From: Bacteriovoracaceae bacterium UBA4573
Lineage (GTDB): Bacteria; Bdellovibrionota; UBA1018; UBA923
DNA: 22,176 nt
Direction of reading: 5' to 3'
Assembly: GCA_002387735.1 (NCBI GenBank)
Contig: DGKJ01000046.1
Span: forward strand, 32,128-54,303
Position 1 is the first letter of the stretch. The number at the start of each line of letters is the position of its first letter. A program made the position numbers and the translations under genes. The notes under the pieces are model-generated. The model searched no databases and was not told where the DNA came from. It was given only the letters and a program-made list of their open reading frames with translations. Below, piece after piece: positions 1 to 7,652 of the stretch.

Positions 1-1
1 G

Positions 2-262
2 AATCCTTGGCCGGGAGTGTTTTACAAGAGCCGACGCGGCATTTTGAAAGTGCACCGGGCCCGATTTGAAAATCAGTTAAAACAATTTGGAACAGGGGAA
101 AATATCAGTGCCAATGTAGCTATTTTTGGTGGTCAGCTGTTTCTGCGGTGTTCCGATGGTTGGATCGAGGTTTTGGAAATTCAGCCCGAAGGAAAAAAAG
201 CCATGACCACTGCGGAATTCTTAAACGGCGTACGTTCATCCGAAGAACTCGAGATCATATGA
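2..262 (+). CDS. fmt: Methionyl-tRNA formyltransferase, C-terminal part (5' end outside window)
   Basis: Only the last 86 residues are visible; the reading frame is open to the left edge, so this is a partial gene. The enzyme formylates the methionine on initiator tRNA in the cytoplasm, using 10-formyl-tetrahydrofolate. The visible part is the C-terminal tRNA-binding domain: it begins with NPWPGVF, like the conserved N-P-W-P of the family, and ends with the hallmark LEIQPEGKKAMTTAEFLNG. The catalytic N-terminal domain is not in the window. The stop codon overlaps the next start as ATGA (259-262), so translation of rpe is probably coupled to it. A GTG at 17 could be read as a start but is internal to the domain. 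Confidence 0.93.
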   Translation, partial: NPWPGVFYKSRRGILKVHRARFENQLKQFGTGENISANVAIFGGQLFLRCSDGWIEVLEIQPEGKKAMTTAEFLNGVRSSEELEII

Positions 263-930
263 AAAAAAATCAGAAAAAAATTATTGCGCCTTCGATTTTA
301 TCTGCCGATTTCGGAAAACTGGCCGAAGAAATTAAGGAAGTTCAAGATGCGGGCGCCGATTGGATACATTGTGACGTGATGGATGGTGTATTTGTTCCAA
401 ACATTACCATTGGTCCGGTCATAGTGAAGGCGGCTCGCAAGGCCACCAAGCTTCCGCTTGATGTGCATTTGATGATCATCGATCCGGACCGTTATCTCGA
501 GGATTTTCGCAGGGCGGGGGCTGACGTTATAACAGTACATCAAGAGGCGTGCCCCCACCTGCATCGAACCCTTACGAAAATCAAGGAACTTGGTGCGAAG
601 GCCGGCGTATCCATTAATCCATCGACACCGATCTCCGCGCTTAACGAGGTGTTTGGAGTTGCCGATCTCATTTTGGTAATGACGGTAAATCCCGGATTCG
701 GCGGACAAAAATTTATAGATAAATGTCGCGAAAAAATTTCAGATCTTCGCGATTTAAAGAAAAAACATGGTTACAAATTTATCATTGAAGTCGACGGCGG
801 CGTATCAGAAAAAAACATTAAAGATCTCTCAAATCTGGGAGCTGAGGCCTTCGTAGCGGGGTCGGCGATATTTGGAAGCGACTCATACGAAAAAATCATA
901 GCGAAAATGCGGAAAGAAGTGACTAAATAA
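259..930 (+). CDS. rpe: Ribulose-phosphate 3-epimerase
   Basis: The protein has 223 residues, normal for this TIM-barrel enzyme, which interconverts ribulose 5-phosphate and xylulose 5-phosphate in the pentose phosphate pathway. Family landmarks are all present: APSILSADF near residue 10, HCDVMDGVFVPN (His37, Asp39), DVHLM (His70), NPGFGGQ (144-150) and EVDGGV with Asp179. His37, Asp39, His70 and Asp179 are the expected metal and acid-base residues. The ATG at 259 is chosen because it overlaps the fmt stop as ATGA and places the conserved APSIL at the usual distance. The frame stays open upstream to 148, but that extension lies inside fmt. The next gene, hutH, starts one base after the stop. 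Confidence 0.95.
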   Translation: MKKNQKKIIAPSILSADFGKLAEEIKEVQDAGADWIHCDVMDGVFVPNITIGPVIVKAARKATKLPLDVHLMIIDPDRYLEDFRRAGADVITVHQEACPHLHRTLTKIKELGAKAGVSINPSTPISALNEVFGVADLILVMTVNPGFGGQKFIDKCREKISDLRDLKKKHGYKFIIEVDGGVSEKNIKDLSNLGAEAFVAGSAIFGSDSYEKIIAKMRKEVTK

Positions 931-931
931 A

Positions 932-2449
932 ATGCGTGAAATTCAACTCGACGGCCAGTCTTTAACACTCGAGGTACTAGCGGAAGTGGCCTACGCTTCG
1001 CACGATAATGTGCGAGTATCACTTTCCAAAAAGGCGCGCGATCGCATGGACCGTTCTCGCAAGGTTATCCAGTCAATGTTGCGTGGCGACGACGCTATCT
1101 ACGGAGTGAACACTGGTTTCGGATTATTGAGTCAAGTACGTGTCGATAAAAATAAACTTGATCAACTGCAAATTAATCTACTGAGATCACACGCAGCCGG
1201 AGTCGGACAACCGTTGAGTATACCCGAAGTTCGTGCTGCGATTTTATTGCGAGCGAATACCTTAGCTCAAGGGAGTTCCGGAGTATCTACGCAGTTGGTA
1301 GAAGCGCTTTTGAATTTACTCAATCGTGGGGTTCACCCCTGGATTCCGGAACAGGGCAGCGTGGGTGCCTGTGGAGATCTAGCGCCCTTAGCTCATTTGT
1401 CGTTGGTATTGATTGGCGAAGGGGAAGCCTTCTTCCGCGGAAAGCTGATCAGTGGAGCTGCGGCTCTGAAGGCAGCGAAATTAAAACCCTATAAACTTCA
1501 ACCTAAAGAAGGTCTTTCGTTAATTAACGGGACGCAAATTATGACGGCCATTGGTGCACTCACTTTTTTGAGGGCCGAAGCACTCGCCCAACTAAGCGAT
1601 GTAGCCGGTGCCATGACTATCGAAGCGCTTTGCGGATCAAAAGTACCGTTCGACGAGGATTTACATAAAACGCGGCCGCACCGAGGTCAGATGGAAGTTG
1701 CGAAAAACATGTTACGTTTGCTCGAAGATTCCGAGATCATGGCGAGTCACGCAAACTGTACGCGAGTACAGGACCCCTATAGCTTACGATGTATTCCACA
1801 GGTGCACGGAGTAGCGCGAGACACCCTTCGTTCGGTACGAAAAGTACTAGAAGTCGAAATTAACAGTGTAACCGATAATCCACTCGTATTCGTTTCCGGA
1901 AAAAAATCGAAAATAGTTAATGGTGGCAACTTTCACGGGGAATATGTGGGAAATGCCATGGACCAACTTGCCATTGTGGTGTCGGAGTTGGCCAACATCT
2001 CTGAGCAGCGCATTGAAAAACTTATCAATCCGAATTTTTCAGGATTGCCTCCATTTTTAGTGGACGGCGAAGGTTTGAACTCCGGGTTAATGATCGTTCA
2101 AGTAGCCGCGGCTTCGTTGGTTAGTGAGAATAAAATTCTTTCACATCCTGCCACGGTAGATTCAATTCCAACTTCTGCTGATAAGGAAGATCACGTAAGT
2201 ATGGGCACAATCGCCGCTCGCAAGGCCCGATCCGTTGTAGAAAATTCTTGGAATGTGATTGCGATGGAATTTTTAGCGAATTCCCAGGCGTTGGAGTTTC
2301 GAAAACCCCTCGCCCCAGCAAAAAAATTAAAAAAAACATTGGCCGCAATACGCACGCGGGTTCCGGTAATTAAAGCGGATCGCGCATTCCATAAAGATGT
2401 CGAGGCTATTGCTGATCTAATGCGAACCGGCCATTTGTCGACGAGGTAA
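932..2449 (+). CDS. hutH: Histidine ammonia-lyase with Ala-Cys-Gly cofactor triad
   Basis: The protein has 505 residues, the usual HutH length. It removes ammonia from L-histidine to give urocanate, the first step of histidine degradation, in the cytoplasm. Active-site landmarks are intact: YGVNTGFG (Tyr57), RSHAAG (His87), LINGTQ (Asn199), QDPYSLRCIPQVHG (Tyr283, Arg286), GGNFHGE (Phe334) and SENK (Glu399). The segment that cyclises into the MIO cofactor reads GSVGACGDLAP, with Cys147 (TGT at 1370-1372) in place of the usual serine. In Pseudomonas putida HutH the engineered Ser-to-Cys change still yields active enzyme, so activity is expected here. The start is one base after rpe; the upstream purine-rich GAAAGAAG is a weak ribosome site. 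An aromatic amino acid lyase is less likely given the hutUI neighbours. Confidence 0.95.
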   Translation: MREIQLDGQSLTLEVLAEVAYASHDNVRVSLSKKARDRMDRSRKVIQSMLRGDDAIYGVNTGFGLLSQVRVDKNKLDQLQINLLRSHAAGVGQPLSIPEVRAAILLRANTLAQGSSGVSTQLVEALLNLLNRGVHPWIPEQGSVGACGDLAPLAHLSLVLIGEGEAFFRGKLISGAAALKAAKLKPYKLQPKEGLSLINGTQIMTAIGALTFLRAEALAQLSDVAGAMTIEALCGSKVPFDEDLHKTRPHRGQMEVAKNMLRLLEDSEIMASHANCTRVQDPYSLRCIPQVHGVARDTLRSVRKVLEVEINSVTDNPLVFVSGKKSKIVNGGNFHGEYVGNAMDQLAIVVSELANISEQRIEKLINPNFSGLPPFLVDGEGLNSGLMIVQVAAASLVSENKILSHPATVDSIPTSADKEDHVSMGTIAARKARSVVENSWNVIAMEFLANSQALEFRKPLAPAKKLKKTLAAIRTRVPVIKADRAFHKDVEAIADLMRTGHLSTR

Positions 2450-2451
2450 CT

Positions 2452-4110
2452 ATGGGTCGAATTTTGCGGGCAAATCACGGAGTCGAACTAGAATGTAAGG
2501 GTTGGGTACAAGAAGCGGCTCTTCGCATGCTTATGAACAACCTCGACCCCGATGTGGCAGAAAAACCCGAAGATCTTGTTGTTTATGGTGGGATTGGAAA
2601 GGCCGCGCGTAACTGGCCAAGCTTCAATAAAATAGTTTCCGAGCTCAAACGTCTCGGCAACAATGAAACGCTGTTGATTCAAAGTGGCAAACCGGTAGCA
2701 GTGTTTCCGACTCATACCGATGCGCCACGAGTAATTTTAAGTAATTCAATGCTTGTACCGCGGTGGGCGACTTGGGATCACTTTCGTGAACTAGATGCCA
2801 AAGGCCTAATGATGTACGGACAAATGACCGCGGGTAGTTGGATTTACATTGGTACCCAGGGAATTGTTCAAGGCACCTATGAGACTTTCGCTTCTGCCGG
2901 CCGCAAACATTGGAATAGTGATCTCGCGGGAAAATTCGTTGTATCCGGGGGCCTCGGAGGCATGGGCGGCGCGCAGCCATTAGCAGCTGCCATGGCGGGC
3001 GCCGTATTTCTGGGGGTGGATTTACAGGAAGATCGAATTAAACGACGACTAGATACTCGGTATCTCGATGTTCACGCCAAAAGCCTCGACGAGGCACTTA
3101 ATCTGGCCCGCGATGCCTGCGCGAAAAGAAAAGCGCTCTCGATTGGACTTACCGGAAACATTATTGATGTCCTAAAAAAAATGCTCACGCAAAAGGTAAA
3201 AATAGATCTCTTAACCGATCAAACGTCAGCCCACGACGAACTAAACGGTTATTTTCCAGAAGGGCTTACGCTCTCGGAGGCCCTAAGCTTAAGGAAGCAA
3301 GATCCTGAAACCTACCGGCGTCGTAGTTTAGAATCCATGATAACTCACGTGAAGCTGATGCAGGAGTTTCAAAAACTTGGAACTCACGTATTCGACTATG
3401 GCAACAATTTACGCGGACAGGCCCAAGCTGCAGGACATAAAGACGCATTCACCTTTCCCGGGTTCGTGCCCGCTTACATTCGCCCGCTTTTTTGTGAAGG
3501 CGCCGGTCCATTTCGTTGGGTAGCGTTGTCTGGTGATCCCGAAGATATTCGAGTTACCGACGAAGCCCTTTTGAATTTATTTCCAGAAAATAAGTCCATG
3601 GCGCGCTGGCTTTCGATGGCAGAGGAGCGCATTCAGTTTCAAGGGTTACCGGCGAGAATTTGTTGGCTCAAGTACGGTGAGCGTGAGAAGGCTGGCGTGT
3701 TATTCAATCAATTGGTCGCACAAAAGAAAGTCAAAGCACCGATCGTAATTGGGCGAGACCATTTAGATTGTGGATCGGTGGCTTCACCAAACCGTGAAAC
3801 AGAATCTATGAAAGACGGAAGTGACGCCGTGGCAGACTGGCCGATATTAAATGCGATGATCAATTCAATAAACGGCGCTTCTTGGGTGAGCGTGCATCAT
3901 GGCGGTGGCGTCGGAATGGGATATTCGATTCATGCGGGAATGGTGATCGTAGCCGACGGAACTCAAGAAGCCGAAAGGCGTATCGTGCGGGTCTTAAATT
4001 CCGATCCGGGAATGGGAATTGTACGGCACTGCGACGCCGGTTACGAAGAAGCCAATCGAGCCTATAAACCAGCAGATAAAAACAAAATTCGAATCCCCTT
4101 TTTGGAGTAA
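2452..4110 (+). CDS. hutU: Urocanate hydratase (urocanase)
   Basis: The protein has 552 residues, typical of urocanase. It hydrates urocanate to 4-imidazolone-5-propionate using tightly bound NAD as an electrophile. Hallmarks are YGGIGKAARNW near residue 45, the glycine-rich GGLGGMGGAQP at 166-176, TDQTSAHD at 255-262, GNNLR, FPGFVPAYIRPLFCEG with the conserved Cys348, and GRDHLDCGSVASPNRETE near 434-451 followed by HHGGGVGMGYS. The Cys in HLDCG is Ser in some homologues; I believe both occur, so I do not treat it as abnormal. The start lies two bases after hutH, with GAGG at a suitable distance, so the gene sits in the middle of the operon. Confidence 0.96.
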   Translation: MGRILRANHGVELECKGWVQEAALRMLMNNLDPDVAEKPEDLVVYGGIGKAARNWPSFNKIVSELKRLGNNETLLIQSGKPVAVFPTHTDAPRVILSNSMLVPRWATWDHFRELDAKGLMMYGQMTAGSWIYIGTQGIVQGTYETFASAGRKHWNSDLAGKFVVSGGLGGMGGAQPLAAAMAGAVFLGVDLQEDRIKRRLDTRYLDVHAKSLDEALNLARDACAKRKALSIGLTGNIIDVLKKMLTQKVKIDLLTDQTSAHDELNGYFPEGLTLSEALSLRKQDPETYRRRSLESMITHVKLMQEFQKLGTHVFDYGNNLRGQAQAAGHKDAFTFPGFVPAYIRPLFCEGAGPFRWVALSGDPEDIRVTDEALLNLFPENKSMARWLSMAEERIQFQGLPARICWLKYGEREKAGVLFNQLVAQKKVKAPIVIGRDHLDCGSVASPNRETESMKDGSDAVADWPILNAMINSINGASWVSVHHGGGVGMGYSIHAGMVIVADGTQEAERRIVRVLNSDPGMGIVRHCDAGYEEANRAYKPADKNKIRIPFLE

Positions 4111-4114
4111 ATAC

Positions 4115-5353
4115 TTGGCAAAAAAGATTTTCTTTCACTCACTAAATGAACTTATTACTAATGCCGGCGTTTATAAAAAAGCAGGTGTAGGGGTTCAGGA
4201 GCGAGATCTCGGAATAATCGAAAACGGCGCGCTCCTGTGGGATTCCGCCAAAGGCATCCTCTGGCTTGGAAAAACCAAAGACGCCCCGAAGGCTCTCGTG
4301 AGAGGCAGCAAACAAATAGACTGCCGCGGACATTTTCTTTCCCCTGCCCTGACGGACTGTCATACCCACTTGGTTTTTGCGGGTTCTCGACACGAAGAGT
4401 TTGCCAGTAGAGTGGCGGGCCTCAGCTATCAAGAGATATCCGCCAAAGGTGGCGGCATTCGTAGTACGGTAATGGCCACTCGAAAAGCGAGTGAAAAGGA
4501 ACTTTTTAACGTAGCCCTCGAGCGTATCGCGGTCATGAAATCTCACGGGGTTGGGGTTTTAGAAATTAAATCTGGATACGGTCTCGACTGGGTAACCGAA
4601 CGTAAACAGTTGCGAGTCATACAACAATTAAGAAAAAAATCAGATCTTCGGATATTTTCTACCTTTCTTGGTGCCCATGCATTTCCACCCGAAGCAATTA
4701 CCGAAAAACAACGTAACGCATATGTTGATACGGTAGTGAACGAAATGCTCCCCGCGGTTCGTAGAGAAAAACTAGCCGATGCGTGTGACGTATTTTTCGA
4801 TGATGGATATTTTACCGAAGACCAGGCTCGAAGAATTTTGCAGGCGGCTATTTTTCAGAAGCTGCACATTAAGCTACACGCCGACGAATTAGCCAATACA
4901 GGTGGTGCGAAATTGGCAGCCGAGATGTCAGCACTTTCGGCTGATCATTTGTTAAAAGCAGACGTCGATGGCATCAGCCGCATGGCCAAAAATGGGGTGG
5001 TAGCAGTGTTGTTGCCGGGGACCGCGTTTTATCTTGGGTTGAAGTATCCTGACGTAGCAATGATGCGAAAACAGGGAGTATGTTTTGCGCTCGCCACGGA
5101 TTACAACCCCGGAAGTTCGCCCACGACAAACCTGCCATTTATGATGTCGCTCGGTTGCTTGCAGATGGGAATGACTTTGCCCGAGGCATTTGCTGCGGCT
5201 ACCTATGGTGGCGCCAATGCTTTAGGACTTCACGACAGTGAGGGAGCCCTGCTAATCGGGAAAAAACCTAAAATCGCTCTTTTTAATCAGCCAAGTTACA
5301 AGGCTTTGATTTCCCAGTTTGCCGGCGTGGGCTCTTGCCGTCTGTTGCTTTAA
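4115..5353 (+). CDS. hutI: Imidazolonepropionase, TTG start
   Basis: The protein has 412 residues. It hydrolyses imidazolonepropionate to N-formimino-L-glutamate, the third step of the Hut pathway. It belongs to the amidohydrolase superfamily: DCHTHLVFAG gives metal ligands His83 and His85, KLHADE gives His255, SADHL gives His278, and ATDYNPGSSPT gives Asp329. SGYGLDW and FLGAHAFPPE are also HutI-specific. I place the start at the TTG at 4115: it follows GGAG (4104-4107) at a normal distance, lies four bases after the hutU stop and gives the usual N-terminal length. The frame stays open to 4019, but that extension is inside hutU. The TAA stop shares the palindrome TTAA with the convergent PAP2 gene. 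No hutG or hutF follows. Confidence 0.93.
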   Translation: MAKKIFFHSLNELITNAGVYKKAGVGVQERDLGIIENGALLWDSAKGILWLGKTKDAPKALVRGSKQIDCRGHFLSPALTDCHTHLVFAGSRHEEFASRVAGLSYQEISAKGGGIRSTVMATRKASEKELFNVALERIAVMKSHGVGVLEIKSGYGLDWVTERKQLRVIQQLRKKSDLRIFSTFLGAHAFPPEAITEKQRNAYVDTVVNEMLPAVRREKLADACDVFFDDGYFTEDQARRILQAAIFQKLHIKLHADELANTGGAKLAAEMSALSADHLLKADVDGISRMAKNGVVAVLLPGTAFYLGLKYPDVAMMRKQGVCFALATDYNPGSSPTTNLPFMMSLGCLQMGMTLPEAFAAATYGGANALGLHDSEGALLIGKKPKIALFNQPSYKALISQFAGVGSCRLLL

Positions 5354-6030
5354 CTCTGATTGTGGCGGCGAACAAAACTTAATCGTCGAAAATATTCTGC
5401 TGCCGGAAGATATTGCACTTTCTTAAAAAAGACATAATAGCCCGCTACTGCGAGAAGTATTCCGCCTACGACATCAACAACATAGTGTTGCTTGGTTGGG
5501 AGCGTTGAAAGGCCGACCAGAGTTGACCAAATAAAATAGATCCAAAATTTTAACCGCGACTCATTTTTAGGCAGATACGCAAATGCGGTCAAGTAACAAC
5601 ACGCCACGTGCATCGACGGAAAACAGTTGCTTGGATTATCGATTGTACGCAACGTTAAAAAAACCTTTGCTGTGAACCAGTGTGTATCGGGTGGAATAGG
5701 AAATTCACCGCGCGGATAAGTGGTCGGCCAGAAAACAAAAAAGAGCATTCCCGTAAAGAGCACGCCGAAATAGGCCCAAATGTATTTGTTTCGATTGATT
5801 TCATTTGAGAACAAGAAATAGGCGCTTACGAAAAGAATATATTCACTGGTGTAAATAAAAACGGTCCACGGCATGAATGGAACGGCTGTATCCCACGAAG
5901 TGAGTGGTAATAAGTTGGGCTCAAACAAATGAAAGTGATTTGGAATGGTGTAGCCAAGGAAAAAAGCGATTCCACACAAAAAAGCCATTCTAATGCGATT
6001 GCTTGCGTGAATAAAAATTGGAAGAGTCAT
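5350..6030 (-). CDS. PAP2-superfamily membrane phosphatase or phosphotransferase
   Basis: The protein has 226 residues with about six hydrophobic membrane segments. It carries the second and third PAP2 signatures: PSNCFPSMH at 133-141 (Ser139, His141) and STLPTKQHYVVD at 175-186 (His182, Asp186), which form the phosphohydrolase active site. The classical first motif (K-x6-R-P) is not evident; this pattern resembles the Aur1/inositolphosphotransferase-like branch rather than bacterial PgpB. Likely substrates are lipid phosphates or lipid-linked head groups in the cytoplasmic membrane; the exact one cannot be told. It starts two bases after the thioredoxin-like gene ends, so the two form an operon. 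Its stop overlaps that of hutI. Confidence 0.85.
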   Translation of the reverse strand: MTLPIFIHASNRIRMAFLCGIAFFLGYTIPNHFHLFEPNLLPLTSWDTAVPFMPWTVFIYTSEYILFVSAYFLFSNEINRNKYIWAYFGVLFTGMLFFVFWPTTYPRGEFPIPPDTHWFTAKVFLTLRTIDNPSNCFPSMHVACCYLTAFAYLPKNESRLKFWIYFIWSTLVGLSTLPTKQHYVVDVVGGILLAVAGYYVFFKKVQYLPAAEYFRRLSFVRRHNQS

Positions 6031-6032
6031 GG

Positions 6033-6587
6033 TTACTTAGAGTCCGTTTTGAGCGCTTTCCTTAATTCTTCAACAATTGCGGGAGCAGACCAATCGCGCT
6101 CGCCGCTTTCTGCCCAAAGCACTCGCTGGTCCTTTCCGAGAACAACCGAATAGGGAATTGCCACTACGCTAAAAAAATCAGTTAATGTGTTTTTTGGTTC
6201 CAAATACACTGGGAACTTCAGCTCCAACTTTTTGGCTAGGTTCGGCACCACGTCATTGGGATTTTCGTCGACATTGAGTGCAATGACTTCAAAACCTTCG
6301 TTCTTGAGGGTTTCGTAGAGACGATTGATGCTGGGCATTTCAACCAAACAAGCGCTGCACCAACTTGCCCAAAAGTTAATTAAGACAACCTTGCCCTTAA
6401 ACGCCTCAAGCGATACGGCTTGTTGATCATGAAAGCGCACAAACGACACGTTGGGCACTTGACGCTGGTCAGCAGATTTTGGGTTTTCCAATGATATTGG
6501 ATTTTTTAAGCGGAAATGTCGCTCGACGCTTAGTGTTACGCCAATTAAGACAAATCCAATTAAAATTCCGAAAACCGCTTTCCGCAT
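6033..6587 (-). CDS. TlpA/ResA-like membrane-anchored thioredoxin
   Basis: The protein has 184 residues. A single N-terminal hydrophobic segment (about residues 4-20) serves as signal anchor, and a thioredoxin fold follows in the periplasm. KGKVVLINFWASWCSAC carries the redox pair Cys77 and Cys80 in a W-C-S-A-C motif, and AIPYSVV holds the cis-proline (Pro145). The family reduces disulfides in exported proteins, often for cytochrome c maturation, but the partner here is unknown. CxxC spacing and length match ResA/TlpA rather than DsbA. It is the first gene of a two-gene unit with the PAP2 protein. Only 27 bases separate its start from the divergent pilin-like gene. Confidence 0.88.
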   Translation of the reverse strand: MRKAVFGILIGFVLIGVTLSVERHFRLKNPISLENPKSADQRQVPNVSFVRFHDQQAVSLEAFKGKVVLINFWASWCSACLVEMPSINRLYETLKNEGFEVIALNVDENPNDVVPNLAKKLELKFPVYLEPKNTLTDFFSVVAIPYSVVLGKDQRVLWAESGERDWSAPAIVEELRKALKTDSK

Positions 6588-6601
6588 CCGGTCTATCTAA
6601 C

Positions 6602-6607
6602 TACAAT
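6602..6607 (+). promoter_or_regulatory. Possible -10 box of the pilin-like gene
   Basis: TACAAT (five of six to the sigma70 -10) ends seven bases before the ATG at 6615, so a transcript from it would have almost no leader. No Shine-Dalgarno is visible. The -35 region (around 6579-6584) matches poorly. Weak, pattern-only call. Confidence 0.3.
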
Positions 6608-6614
6608 TAATCTT

Positions 6615-6830
6615 ATGATTCAAGGATTTCGGCCGCTACGGCCGAGAAGCCGTCGATTTCAGTCGGGTCAAGCTCTGGTGGAGTACGCGTTTGTGTTGAT
6701 CGCGATACTCGGGATCTACTCAATCATCAACCGGTCGGTACTGCGCGGCATCGGCGGGGTGTGGATGAACATCGGAAAAACAGTTGCCCCGGGTTGCCCA
6801 AAGTGCGAACCGCCCGAAGAAATTCGTTAG
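6615..6830 (+). CDS. Flp/TadE-like type IVb pilin or pseudopilin
   Basis: The protein has 71 residues. A short, very basic leader (residues 1-18, several Arg) ends in Ser-Gly. The class III prepilin motif follows: cleavage between Gly18 and Gln19, then ALVEYAFVLIAILGIY with the key Glu23 at mature position +5. This matches Flp pilins and TadE/TadF-like pseudopilins assembled by Tad machinery, after processing by a TadV-like peptidase. The C-terminus carries CPKC and is otherwise unremarkable. No tad or cpa genes are nearby, so it is an orphan subunit whose assembly system must lie elsewhere, if it exists. Its TAG stop overlaps the stop of the convergent acyltransferase gene (TTAG, 6827-6830). 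Confidence 0.75.
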   Translation: MIQGFRPLRPRSRRFQSGQALVEYAFVLIAILGIYSIINRSVLRGIGGVWMNIGKTVAPGCPKCEPPEEIR

Positions 6831-7633
6831 ACCGTTTTATTGGAGCCCTCATCTTCAGTCGGAAAATACACATATTTCCGCTTTTTGAGTTCAGCGTCTA
6901 GCTGTGCTTGCATTTGAACTCGCACTTCTTGTGCAATTTGCAGGAGTTTTTCGCCATCGTTTGGGTCGACATCAGCGTATTTTTCGAGGGTAATTGGTTC
7001 CAGAAACTTAATTTTCCACTTGGCCGGAAGCGGCAGAATGTTCAGCGGAATTGGAATAATTTGACCCTTAAGATATTTGGTCAGTTTAAGTGAGGCCAAA
7101 TTAATGTGGGTCTCTTCCGCACCAATTACCAGGGTCGGAATGATCGGGGCGTTGGCCTGAAGTGCCATTTTTACGAAACCCCGCTTGAATTCGCGGAGCT
7201 GATAGCGTTCGGCAGTTGGTTTAAAGTTGCCGTATTCGCCTTCCGGAAACAACATTACGATGTTGTTCTTTTTAAGAAGCCGCACGCCATTGTCAGTCGA
7301 GGCTTCTTCCATGCCCATTTTTCGGGCAATAATTTTAAGTTCGGTATTTATGAAGAAACCCTTGTGGGCCATGATTCTCGGGATTCGTTTTTTCGATTTA
7401 AAAATTTCATTCCCAATCATAACCGCATCGAACCCCGCCCAACCAGAGTGATTCGGTAGAATAATGGCTTTACCCCGTGCTGGAAGGTTTTCTGCGCCTT
7501 CGATTTCCAATCGCAAATACTTACGAACAATCTCGAGCAAAAAGCGCGGCAGCACATAGAATGCGAGTTTATCGAAATCCAGGTTGTGGAGATCGAATAA
7601 CTTTTCCTTTCGCTTGCCAAAAAACCCGCGCAT
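6827..7633 (-). CDS. PlsC-like lysophospholipid acyltransferase
   Basis: The protein has 268 residues and belongs to the glycerolipid acyltransferase family. Motif I is NHSGWAGFD at 61-69, with His62 and Asp69 spaced wider than in classical PlsC (H-x4-D), as in the NHSGG-type subgroup. Motif III is FPEGEYGNF from 129, FKRGF (149-153) follows, and motif IV is PIIPT from 163. The likely reaction is acyl transfer to a lysophospholipid such as lysophosphatidic acid at the inner membrane; the exact acceptor is unknown. I use the ATG at 7633 because GAGG lies nine bases upstream; a GTG at 7648 in the same frame would make 273 residues but coincides with that ribosome site. TATAAG at 7664-7659 may be its -10. 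glpK diverges 19 bases away. Confidence 0.87.
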   Translation of the reverse strand: MRGFFGKRKEKLFDLHNLDFDKLAFYVLPRFLLEIVRKYLRLEIEGAENLPARGKAIILPNHSGWAGFDAVMIGNEIFKSKKRIPRIMAHKGFFINTELKIIARKMGMEEASTDNGVRLLKKNNIVMLFPEGEYGNFKPTAERYQLREFKRGFVKMALQANAPIIPTLVIGAEETHINLASLKLTKYLKGQIIPIPLNILPLPAKWKIKFLEPITLEKYADVDPNDGEKLLQIAQEVRVQMQAQLDAELKKRKYVYFPTEDEGSNKTV

Positions 7634-7642
7634 GGCCAAAAT
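7614..7642 (+). promoter_or_regulatory. Candidate glpK promoter
   Basis: TTGCCA (7614-7619), a 17-base spacer and CAAAAT (7637-7642) resemble a sigma70 promoter. It lies inside the 5' end of the divergent acyltransferase gene. The predicted transcript start falls only about four bases before the glpK ATG, and no Shine-Dalgarno is present, so the mRNA may be nearly leaderless. Confidence 0.35.
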
Positions 7643-7652
7643 CCTCACTTAA

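Noticed and set aside
148..258. Longer N-terminus for rpe
   Set aside because: The extension lies inside the fmt reading frame and has no family similarity; the ATGA overlap at 259 is a natural start.
3774..3776. Cysteine in the HutU motif HLDCGSVASP as an abnormal residue
   Set aside because: I recall both Ser and Cys at this position among urocanases, and the catalytically noted Cys348 is present, so it is not evidence of altered function.
4019..4114. Longer N-terminus for hutI
   Set aside because: It overlaps the conserved end of hutU by over 90 bases; the TTG at 4115 has a proper ribosome site and gives the normal HutI length.
4142..4546. 134-residue open frame on the minus strand inside hutI
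   Set aside because: It is a shadow of conserved HutI sequence with no ribosome site or recognisable motif.
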